Assembly (NCBI GenBank): GCA_015179125.1
Contig: WHVA01000248.1
Location: 62,001 to 126,000, forward strand
Origin: Gautieria morchelliformis
Lineage: Eukaryota > Basidiomycota > Agaricomycetes > Gomphales > Gomphaceae
DNA: 64,000 nt
Direction: 5' to 3'
Positions 34,453-45,000 of the stretch are shown in pieces. Position numbers and translations under genes: made by a program. Numbering within the stretch: position 1 is the stretch's first letter; each line of letters begins with the position of its first letter. The notes below the pieces were generated by a model. It was not told the origin of the DNA and ran no database searches. It saw only the letters and a program-made list of their open reading frames with translations.

Positions 34453-35269
34453 GCAGCCCTATTGTGCTCTCCCAGAGACTGTAAGTGGCAACTTGTTTTA
34501 GATCAGATGGCGAAGGATCCTATGTGGCGATGTGGGCCCAAACTGATTGTGGAGGCCATTGCTAGGGAGACTGGGAACCATTTAACTCAGTAAGTCAAAT
34601 AGGTAGCTGTTTCGGTCTTGACTTATGTTGGCCATTCAAGGGAGTATGTTAGGGATGAGATGCAGATCCAAGATCCACTAGGGTTTGAGCTTTGTGAACC
34701 TACCGCTAAGAAACTATCCAAGCATTAGTTGTCCTTGGACCTGTCAAGATTGGATTTGGGTGTAATATCACGTATTAGTGAACACGGCAAATGCCTGAAC
34801 GGCTTGTGTGATAAGATATGTAGTTCAGCGAATAATGTAAAGCCAATAAAGATTATTAAGTAAAGGGGCTACTCGAATGGAGCTTGCCCTGAGCTACAGT
34901 TGAAACAAAATAGCTCGTGACACTTGATGATGTAATGTGCAAGGTCTCACGGAAAGGTCACCTAGCGGTAACAATCCTTTTGCCAGCAAAGGTACTCCTT
35001 CGGAGCCCTTTGCCAACAGCACAGACAGGAGTCCGAAGACTAAAGTGGTGAAGGTGAGATATAGAAACTCACCAGTGGTGCTTAAGCTCTACTCTGGGTA
35101 AAGGTAGTAGCCTAGAGAAGAGGGCTTAAGACTTTTAGAATGTGTTAGATTCAAAATGATTTGATATAAATCTCTGTTGCTCAGTGGCTGGGACTGTTAT
35201 ATCTGTCCCGTTGCTGGGTGTATGCTGTGCTGACTAAGCTCAGCAACCATCAGGTTAACATCAATTCGA
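34453..35269. other. Unassigned, probably old retroelement DNA
   Basis: No frame I can assign. It leads directly into the copia pol fragment with no visible boundary. Confidence 0.35.
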
Positions 35270-36869
35270 CTCATTCTTGCTCTAGCCTGCAAGTATAATC
35301 TCGAATTACGACAAGTGGATGTAAAAGGAGCATACCTTAATGGCAAACTGGAGGAGACTGTCTATATGTGCCAACCTGAGGGTTTTATCAAGCCAGGAGA
35401 AGAGAATCTAGTCTGCAAGTTAAACAAGGGGATCTATGGGTTGAAACAATCGGGAAGAGTGTGGCATCAGACATTGAGGAAGGAGCTGGAGAAGATGGGA
35501 TTCAGAGCAGGAGAAGCAGATCAGATGGTATTTTTCAGATTTGGAGACAATGGAGAGATGGCTGTAGTGGGATGGTATGTGGATGATGGCTTGATGGCTT
35601 CAAATTCCAAGGCAGCGATGGAGAAGATGATTAAAGATGTGAGGGGGAGCTTTGACATTCAAGATCTAGGTGATCCAAGCCGGCTTCTAGGGATTAAAAT
35701 CATCAGAAATCGAGAACTGGGTACCATTTACATTTCCCAACCATCCTTTATCAACTCTATTTCAAAACGATTCGATATCACAGCTGGACGTGCTATAAAC
35801 TCACCTATGGATCCAAATACAGAACTCAGAAGCTCCACCAATCCAAATGGCATTGTTGACACCTTGTATTCATCACTTGTTGGAAGCCTCAACTACTGCG
35901 CTGTGGCAACTCGACCAGATATATCCTATGCGGTTAATCGATGCGCACAATTTGCTTCCAAGCCTAACGTCATGTTTCTTTGATGCCCAAGAAATAGGGC
36001 CTCCATTGAAGATAAAAACCCATCCTGTAGTAGATTTTCTGTCATCCTTGTCTCCTGCAAAATCTGCATCTGTGAATCCAGCGAGTCCATGAGCATATCC
36101 TTTGACACCATCACCATGGCTTGAGAATGTGATGCCATATTCCTTTGTATTGATCAAGTAGCGCAGAATTCGCTTTGCTGCCTCCCAATGAGTGACGTTA
36201 GGCTTGGAAGCAAATTGTGCGCATCAATTAACCGCATAGGATATATCTGGTCAAGTTGCCACAGCGCAGTAGTTGAGGCTTCCAACAAGTGATGAATCTC
36301 ATTGGGAGGCAGCAAAGCGAATTCTGCGCTACTTGATCAATACAAAGGAATATGGCATCACATTCTCAAGCCATGGTGATGGTGTCAAAGGATATGCTCA
36401 TGGACTCGCTGGATTCACAGATGCAGATTTTGCAGGAGACAAGGATGACAGAAAATCTACTACAGGATGGGTTTTTATCTTCAATGGAGGCCCTATTTCT
36501 TGGGCATCAAAGAAACAAAATCTTGTGAGCCGATCATCTATGGAATCAGAACTAGTGGCAGGATCATTCGCATCCGCAGAAGGAATATGGCTCATCAGGA
36601 TAGGAAAAGATTTTCAACATGATTTCACACCCATCCCCATATTCACAGACAATCAATCCTCTATTGCCTATTCTCAGGACAGCGCCAACAGCAACAGAAC
36701 AAAACACATTGATGTCCATTTCCATTACACAAAAGAACAAATCACAAATGGAAACATCAATCTGTGCTATGTCCCTGCAATGGATAATCCTGCGGATGTT
36801 CTTACCAAACCACTGTCTCCGCGCAAGCATCTCCATATCCTAGAGTTGCTAGGAATACGTCGAGCTTGA
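35270..36869 (+). pseudogene. Copia Pol C-terminal fragment (RT-RNase H) with an inverted internal copy
   Basis: The RT half starts at about ILALACKYNLELRQLDVKGAYLNGKL and keeps the catalytic YVDDGLM (35577 on), then DLGDPSRLLGIKI. RNase H has ADFAGDKDDRKSTTGW, SSMESELVAGS and KHIDVHFHYTKEQI, ending NPADVLTKPL...LLGIRRA at 36869. The frame is broken by a reverse-complement copy of its own sequence at 35973-36297. Everything upstream (gag, protease, integrase) is missing. A polypurine tract (gaggggag, 36868-36875) and an LTR follow. Confidence 0.88.
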
Positions 36870-36875
36870 GGGGAG

Positions 36876-37440
36876 TGTTATTGGAGGAGGAAAGGACAGT
36901 TTCAATCAGGACAATCTCATCTCTCATTTTTCTTATCACTCACCTTATTTTCCCATCATTCCAAGTCGAGTCGAGGCCCATACATGCGTATCATGAGTCA
37001 AACATCGAGTCGAGGCGCAGACATGCGTGCCACTGAGTTAAGAGTCTATTTTCATGCCTACTATCGAGTCGAGTCGTCATTCCACTGGTCTGACAACATT
37101 TATTGCATCATCTCCATCATTTATGAAGAGATTAGCCACATAGGAGCTGTTGCATCATTATTGACATCATTATGCTCCTATCCCCTAAGTAGCATCATAT
37201 TTCACATGATTATTACACTCACACATGATTATTTCCTCCTATCCTACACTGCTTAAATACTTGGACTTTATACTAGAATAAAACAGCGACTTTACGATCT
37301 TTTTCCTCAGCAAGCTTCGAGTTTACAGCTGCACTGGATTATTTTCGTTTCCTCCTCATTCTCAACCTCAAAACCTCTAATCATAAATCTCAATTCTTAT
37401 TCCACTATTACCATTCTAAAGCTACCACCACTCGACCCCG
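36876..37440 (+). repeat. 3' LTR of the copia fragment
   Basis: It begins TGTTATTGGAGGAGG right after the polypurine tract. A TATA-like gcttaaatac...tatactagaataaaa near 37255-37290 is consistent with an LTR promoter/poly(A) region. The outer end is not defined; 37440 is an estimate. Confidence 0.55.
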
Positions 37441-37494
37441 CTGCTGCAATATTACGATAGTCGTCGCTCGACCTCGTGAGTGGCGGTTCGAGTC

Positions 37495-37782
37495 TCAGCC
37501 TTGTGCCTGTCTCGACAGTGATGCTTTGCCGTCCGACAACAGCAAGACTTCTCTACCCTTTCCTTTGTCTTTGGGCAGAGGGGATTGGGGGGTCGGCGCC
37601 GGTTTGTCACCCAGCGACATCTCTTCCTCGACCACACTCAGCGAGACGTGGTCAGGGTTTTCCTCATCCTCAATTGGGGGGACGAGGGCGGTGAGATCTA
37701 CGATCTCTCCGTCTTCTGGTGTCCTGGACTCTTGGTCCAGGGTAGTGTCAGCCATCGTGTCGCTGGGCTGTGCCTGTGGCAT
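37495..37782 (-). CDS. Hypothetical 95-residue open frame
   Basis: An acidic, proline-rich frame (MPQAQPSDTMADTTLDQESR, then GEIVDLTALVPPIEDEE) with no domain I recognise. It lies between a copia LTR and the LINE, so it may be a retroelement remnant or chance. Confidence 0.25.
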   Translation of the reverse strand: MPQAQPSDTMADTTLDQESRTPEDGEIVDLTALVPPIEDEENPDHVSLSVVEEEMSLGDKPAPTPQSPLPKDKGKGREVLLLSDGKASLSRQAQG

Positions 37783-38063
37783 GGACCGTGAGCTCGTGGC
37801 TCACGTCTGTCTTTGACTGCATGGAGTCATCACGCTCGCAGCTGACAGTAGAGGGTCTACTGGAGGGTCTCAACGATGTTAGTCATCAATGCAGCCATCT
37901 TTTTTCAAGATTGCTTTGAATCCACAATCGGTTGGTCGCATGGTGATCAACCGTGGGATAGAACTTCTCACGCTTACCACCACACACTAAAAACCCAAAA
38001 TCACTTTTCCTACACACACACTAGCCAAACCACATGCTAGTGCATCGCTGACTACAGCCAGCG

Positions 38064-39610
38064 GTGAAACCGAGCTTCCCTGAAAAAGAAGCCGCCAAAA
38101 CGATGCTGCAAAGCGTCGAACCCCAGGTGCCCACCACGTCACAAGCTCACACAAGAGCAGGTGCCACACAACAAGCCAGCAACAAAACCAGATCAGACTT
38201 GTTGTTAGAGCCAAACACATCAGTGAGAACCAGAGAACAAGCGAGGCAGTTCCTAGACAAACACGGGTACTACACGAAAGAGGACCCGTTGTTGACAGAA
38301 CAGCTAAGTTACACATTATTTTCACTCACACACAACGTTAGCAGCAAAACCCTACAGGAGGGAGTTCGGGCAGTGGTCATTTTGATGATGGAAGATGCCG
38401 CGAGAGCAGCAGGAGCAGCAGTCTTGCAACACATCGAAAAACACCTCGAAATGACCCTGACCAAGAACGAAGCAGCTGCTGACAGGGCCAAAGAGGCAAC
38501 AGAGGTCGCAGAAGAAGCTACAGAAGGAGCCAGAAATGTCATAGAGCATTTGAATAACATGGGAGGGCAGAGGGAATGGCAAGGGGGAAGCGACGCAAGA
38601 GGGACGACATATGCAGCCTCACTGAAAGGTAATGTTCCTTTATCACACTTGAACAACCTAGCGAAAGCGAAAATGAAAGCAAGACAAATACTAATTGACT
38701 GAGACATGCAATGGGAACAGGACGAGCTAAACAGACTCACAGAGCAGGAGCTGGTAGCGAAAGCCAACGAAGCAATAAGCAACCTCAAGCCAGACCCAGA
38801 ACGAATAGATATAAGCTTCGTGGGAGCCAAGAAGCTAGCGAATGGGGAGTAGTGCTAGACATGGAAACTGAGGAGGCGGTGAATTGGGTGCAAACGAACA
38901 AAAGGACGTTCTTGAGCAAATTCAGCGGGCTGGCCACAATAAAAGACAGAGCGCTATCAGTAATAGTGGAGTACGCGCCGCTGAATCACTCACCTGACGC
39001 CATGGCAGAGATGAGAAAGATCGAGAGGGACTCGAAACTCCCCGATGGATCCCTGCTCTCAACCCGGTGGATAAAGCCTGTCCACAGGAGGACAGCAGGA
39101 CAGAGATCGGCGCACGTCATCGCCAAGTTTACATCCACAGAAGCAGCGAATCAAAGCATAAGGGATGGGATAATAATAGCAGGAAAGAGAACCTGGGCCA
39201 GAAGGATGAAAAAAGAGCCACGAAGATGTCTAAAATGCCAGCGATACAACGCTCAACACATGGCAGCAGAATGCAGCAGCCGGGACACGTGCGGAACATG
39301 CAGAGAAGAACACAGGATGGGCGAATGCCAGGAAAACGACCCAAGCAAATTCAAATGCACGAACTGCGATGCAAAAGGCCACGCGTCATGGGATAGGACA
39401 TGCCCGGTATTCAAGTCAGCGTGTGCAGCGGCGGAAAAGAGCGATCCAGAACATACATACAACTTTTTCCCCAACGATGACCCCTGGACATGGGAGCAGC
39501 ACCAGGAGGCGGAAGAAACAGAAGACGTAGGGGATCTTATAAAGAAACTCAGGGAACAGGAGGACAGGAGATGGAAAGCGGCAGAAATAGAAAGATGGAC
39601 GGTGAGATGA
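38064..39610 (+). pseudogene. LINE ORF1 (Gag-like RNA-binding protein)
   Basis: The N-terminal half is 212 codons with an Ala/Glu-rich coiled-coil-like region (AADRAKEATEVAEEATEGA). A TGA at 38700-38702 interrupts ...RQILID-stop-DMQWEQDELN; relatives have an acidic/Arg residue there, and CGA to TGA is the simple explanation. The same frame continues with LTEQELVAKANEAI and FVGAKKLANGE, then a shift near 38845 leads into GVVLDMETEEAVNWV. The C-terminal half ends with three zinc knuckles: CLKCQRYNAQHMAAEC, CGTCREEHRMGEC and CTNCDAKGHASWDRTC. Confidence 0.8.
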
Positions 39611-39867
39611 ACAGACAGCAGAAGCAGGGAGAGGCCCCAGGCGGAGCCAGATAACCCGCGATACAGAGGAAGGATCAAAAGCAGAGGAAACATGCATGGG
39701 AGAGGATGAGGTGCGAACCCAAGAGTCAGGCACATGGACCAAGGGTGGCAGGACAGGAACCAGGGCGAGGGCCGACAAAGCAGACTAGATGACTACGGGA
39801 TTGGGGTCAGCCGCGAGCGGACACAAACAGTACAGCAAGACGGCAACGATAACAACACGCATCAAGG

Positions 39868-42800
39868 ATGAACAACAAAAACCAACAAATGCAAAAATTG
39901 AGAATCAGACAACAGAACATCAATAAATCGCTAACGGCAACAGTAGAAATGCTAGCTAAGTGCTCACCCGAAAAATATGACGTCCTCGCGATCCAAGAAC
40001 TATATATTGACTTCCTAGGCAATTCCAGAGCCACACCTAACTGGTATTCGGTGTACCCTAGAATGCACTTCCACAACAAAAAACATGAACGAGATTGATG
40101 ATGTTGAAAAGCAAAAGGATGGCGACGAGCGCATGGGGAGCAATCGACATAGGATCGCCAGACATTACGGCAGTGAAAATTAAAACCAACATGGGTGATG
40201 TTCTGATAATCAATACATATGTGGACTGCACGCATTCTAACAGTATAAGAGCCATACAGAAATATATGCAGCATAGAGCGGCAGAAGGGTCCACACAAGA
40301 AAGGGAGATAGAGGGGATGGCGTGGCTTGGGGACTTCAATAGGCATCACCCCATGTGGGATGAGCTGCGCAACTCACATCTATTCACCAGGGAAAATCTA
40401 GATGAAGCGCAAATACTCCTGGATGCAGTAGCAGATCACGGATTGCACATGGCGCTGCCTAAGGATGTACCCACACTGAGAGCGATGGCTACGGGGAATT
40501 ATACATGAACAGATAATGTCTTCGTTTCTTCTTCAGTCATAGAAAACATGATCAGCTGCAGCACAGTGCTGGAAGATCAACCACCAAAAAGCGACCACCT
40601 TCCCGTGGACACCATAATCGATGTGTCCGTCAAGTCCAGCATACAACCACCGAAGCCCAACTACAGACAGGTGGACTGGCGGGAATACAAAAAGATGCTC
40701 GAAGCTAAGCTAGAGGACAGAATCAGAGAGCCCATACCACTCACCACTCAACAGTTCCATTACTGCTTACAAGAGCTGACAATGGCCATTCTGGACACCA
40801 CAGAAGAACTAGTGCCAAAAAACAGACCGTCAGCATACATGAAACGATGGTGGTCCTTGCAACTGTCATGCACCAGAGCAGAGACCAGGCAGCTCGCTAG
40901 GAGATTGTATGCGCAAAGAGACAACCCGACAAACGCAGCGCACAAAGAATACAGAGCCGCTCAGAACCACTATGCAGAGGACATAGAGAGGTCAAAAAGA
41001 GATCATTGGAAATACTTTCTCGATGGTATAGATCAGAATACGATATGGGCAGCGCACAGATACGCCTCGGCGGATGTGAGCGACAGGGGCCAGACGCGGG
41101 TACCGACGCTGGTGACAAGAAAGATGAACGGTGCGAAGCTGATAGCAGAAACGAACAAACAAAAATCAGAATTGCTGTTCAACACTTTCTTCCCAAAGCC
41201 AGGAGATGCAGTGGAACAAATACCGGAGGACTACGAGTACCCCCTCCGGTGTTCGAGTATCAGCCAATCTCAGACGAGCAGATCAGAAGGGCCGTAGACA
41301 AGCTCAATCGGTTTAAGGCTCCAGGAGAGAATGGTATCCCCAATGAACTCATAAAGCAGTGTATTGACATCCTCCTACCGTACATAGGCCCTCTATTCCG
41401 CGCAACCTTCAACCTCAAGGTATATCTGGCAGAGTGGAGGGACTCGATAACAAAGGTCCTCCGAAAACCAGGCAAGGCAGATTACACAGCCCCCGGTGCC
41501 TACCGACCGATCACACTGCTGGACATGATAGGCAAAGTGCTGTCCGCGTGCATGGTGGAAGATCTGGTGAAAATGACGGAAAGGCACCAATTGTTCCCTG
41601 ACAATCACTTTGGATGCAGACCCAGAAGAATGACAACCAACGCCGTACATTACATGGTGTCAGAGGCAAAGAACGCGTGGAGGAGGGGAAATGTACTGGG
41701 AGTACTGTACCTGGACATCAAGGGAGCATTTCCAAGAATAGTACTGGACCGGCTGACTCACAACATGTGCAGAAGGGGAATTCCACGAGACTATACTGAT
41801 TGGATATGCAGGAAAGTCCAGAACAGGCTTACCACGGTAAGCTTTCGACAACTATATGTCCGCGACTAGACCGATCGGTCGAGGGATGGATCAAGGATGC
41901 CCGCTCTCTGCAATCGCTTACCAGTTCTATAATGGAGATCTGATAGACGTAGTGCGGAACAACAAAGGAGAAGGAAGTGTAGGCTTCGTGGACGATACCA
42001 CCATAATAGCCGAAGGCTCGGACCTCAAGGAGGCGTTCAGGAAGCTATCGGACATAATGGTCAGACCAGATGGGGCAAACAGTTGGGCAGAAAAACATCA
42101 CTGCCAGTTTGCGGTGGAAAAGTTCAGTTTGATGGGACTCACCAGACGCAGAGAAAAAGACCCAGCCAAACCGAATAAAACCAGGCCAGTGGCAAGACCA
42201 TCGATAAAAATAGGGCAACATGCTGTGAAGCCCACAACAGCACACAAGTCCTTGGGGGTGATAATGGACCAGGAGCTGAGATTCAAAACACGCCAACTAC
42301 GCGCTGAAGAAAGGAGAGGCGTACATAAGCCAGTACAGAAGACTGGCAAAACCGTCCAAGCGAATAACAGCTAAGTACATGAGGACGTACTACATGACAG
42401 TGGCAGTTCCAAGAATGTTGTATGCGGCTGACGTCTTTCTGGTACCAGAAACGGTCAGAAGTAAGGGAACCAAGGGATTTATTAATAAACTCACGAGAAT
42501 TCAGCGACAAGCGGCAATAGATATCACAGGAGCCCTTACAACAACAGCCAACGACACCCTCGACGCACACCCCAACCTCCTTCCCTTCCCGCCACTAGTA
42601 GCCAAAATAGTACACAGGGTGGCAGTACGGCTGGCATGCCTCCCTCAGAGCCACCACTCGCAAAAAGAGTGAGCAAAGCTGCGAAAAGATATGTAAAGCG
42701 CCACAGATCTCCACTTCATGAGATAATGCACGCTTTCAATTTACAGCCAGATGCAATGGAAAAAATACAAACGGTAGTATTTGGACCAAAATGGGCACCG

Positions 42801-43979
42801 GCCTTCAACGTAAGGATCCCGCCGAACAAGGAACAAGCAAAGAATGAGATGAGTGAACACAAGGCAGAAGTCACGGTGTACACGGATGGGTCGAGCATTG
42901 ACGGGGGTGTGGGGGCAGCAGCGGTGTTATTCAGGAATGGGAGAGAGAGGAAGTTGGCGAGGCTGCACCTGGGCTCAGAAAGTGAGAACCCTGTGTTCAA
43001 GGTGGAACTAGCAGCGGCGGCGATGGGAGCAAGGATGCTGAACACTGAGAAGGGCGGGAGGTACACAATAGCGATGGACAGCCAGGCCGCCATTCAAGCC
43101 ACTCGGAAAGAACGAGCCATACCCGGACAATATATGGTGAACGCTCTACACAGACTGATACAGGGAGTCATAGAGCAACAAGCAGGAGTCGAGGTAATTC
43201 TGAGATGGGTGCCAGGGCATGAAGGGGTGGAAGGGAACGAGAGAGCCGACGAGGAGGCAAAGAGGGCAGCAGAAGGACAGACTAGCGACGTGCGGTACAT
43301 ACCGATCGAGTGCCGAGGGAAGCTACCAGTGAGCAGGGCGGCAGAGGTCCAAAGACACAACGCGAAGCTAAAGCGGGAAGCAAGGGAAAAATTCACTAAG
43401 TCCCCCAGAGCTGTTTATGTGCATGAGATTGATCCCACAATGCCATCGGCAGCGTTCTCAAAGATCACAAAAAATATGCTGCGCAATCAAGCAAGTTTGC
43501 TTGTACAACTGAGAACAGGGCACATCGCGCTGAACAAACACTTACAAAAGATAGGGAAGACAGCATCGCCCCTATGCTCAGCGTGCAAGAGTGCTCCAGA
43601 AACGGTACACCACTTCTTATTCCGCTGCCCAGCCTATAAAGAGCAGAAAGGGAGGCTAGAGAGAAAACTGAAGAGAGGGGCCAAGTCGGTCAAGACGTTG
43701 TTGGGAGGACACAAGGCGATGGAACACCTATTCAGGTACATACACGATACCAAGCGCTTTGAAGAGCAATACGGGGATGTTTCGACGCCGCCAGGCAAAG
43801 CGAAAACAGGCAAGAGATTGGAGAACAGAGATGCAAGGAGCGAGACACGAACCACACACCCCGCCCGTATAGGCACGGACACACTCGAGGCTATGCCCAA
43901 AGAGTTCAAGCAGAGAAAGAGGTCGAAAGGAGGGAAGGAAAGGACACAAGAAGGAACATGTATATCTCGTCTTACATAG
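39868..43979 (+). pseudogene. LINE ORF2: endonuclease, reverse transcriptase, RNase H
   Basis: The frame is broken in at least four places (near 40095, 41250, 41860 and 42290-42670), with a TGA at 40506-40508 in GNYT-stop-TDNVF, where an Arg is expected. The APE endonuclease shows IRQQNINKS, VLAIQE, WLGDFNRHHPMW and SDHLPV. RT shows YRPITLLDMIGKVLS, LYLDIKGAFP, GMDQGCPLS and FVDDTTIIA. RNase H has VYTDGSSIDGG, AMDSQAAIQ and PGHEGVEGNERADEEAK. The C-terminal zinc motif is CSACKSAPETVHHFLFRCPAY. The catalytic motifs survive in the separate pieces. Confidence 0.87.
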
Positions 43980-44035
43980 GGTATGGCCCCAAAAGACGTT
44001 AAATTGGATGAAAAAAAAAAAAAATGAAAAAAAAA

Positions 44036-45000
44036 CCCCGCAGGATAGTTCAAAAAGGTGTAAAGATGTCGATCTTAAGACCTTGTATCACAAGGGCAGA
44101 CAGAACTTGACCAATAAGTGGTATTCTGGATGCTACCTAGTGACAGGTAAAGGTAAGATGCAATGGGAACTGCTGGCTGGTTCCCATGCATGAACTGTAC
44201 AGTGGGTCCCTAAGGGGCCCACTGGGATTAGGTAACAACTATTGTACATAGGTTATTTACATCCTAATACTGCATGTCAACAATCTACAGTCGTTCCACT
44301 GATTGTCCTGAGTTGCTATTCGAAGGAAGAAAGTGTTTATTTACCTTATTTTCACCTGGTGCTTGACCCAAAATAACTCACTCATTCGCTTTCCACTTGT
44401 GATGCCGCAACAGTGATATTCTATTAGATGGTTGCTTATTACCTCATTGCGAACTGGCAGGCGCTCGTTCCGAGCCACCTTCTCTGTCCCATGTTGAGCT
44501 CGAACATGCACAGGCACATATCCTCACCTACAAACACATCGCCGACTCCCGCATTTAAATTGAGGTCCATACCTCCCCTTCTGGTCTCAAGACGTTCTTC
44601 CCCCTGGAAGATCGGGCCCACAGCTGGACACACCATGAGCATAATTTAAGTCCATTTCCGTGGGTGGAAGGGACGGTGGGAGATGTGAAGTCTGGAGGGG
44701 AGACTGTCAGTGTTGTTTGGAATGATGTTTAATGCAGTAGAGGGGTAGGATCGTGTCCATGTCCATGTCTACGCAGTACTGCTCATTGTAAGGACTGTCG
44801 AGTCAGGCGTCGGTGTGCATGTTTGTCTTAGTTTGGTGGATGCGAGTGGCCCACCTTTACCAACATCCTGACGTGACCCCCCACACGACGAAACCTCTCT
44901 TCGCTCAGAATCACCAGTCAATAACACAAGGCAAAGAAACCACTACAAAATTCGATGAAAATGTGCTGTGTATCTGGATAATGTTCCATATATTTGACTA
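44036..45000. other. Spacer between two tail-to-tail LINEs, no gene recognised
   Basis: No feature I can support. It sits between the A-tail of the plus-strand LINE and the T-run that is the tail of the minus-strand LINE. Confidence 0.4.

Larger units (their letters stand above)
37990..44035 (+). mobile_element. Non-LTR retrotransposon (Tad1-clade-like LINE), nearly full length, broken
   Basis: It has a 5' region, ORF1 (38064-39610), ORF2 (39868-43979), a short 3' UTR and an A-rich tail (44011-44035). Both frames carry stops and shifts. The domain set, APE endonuclease, RT, RNase H and a C-terminal zinc motif, fits the fungal Tad1 clade. The exact 5' end and target duplication were not found. 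Confidence 0.85.

Noticed and set aside
38700-38850. Programmed stop read-through or frameshift in LINE ORF1
   Set aside because: A CGA-to-TGA change plus a separate frameshift, with several more breaks in ORF2, is better explained by decay.
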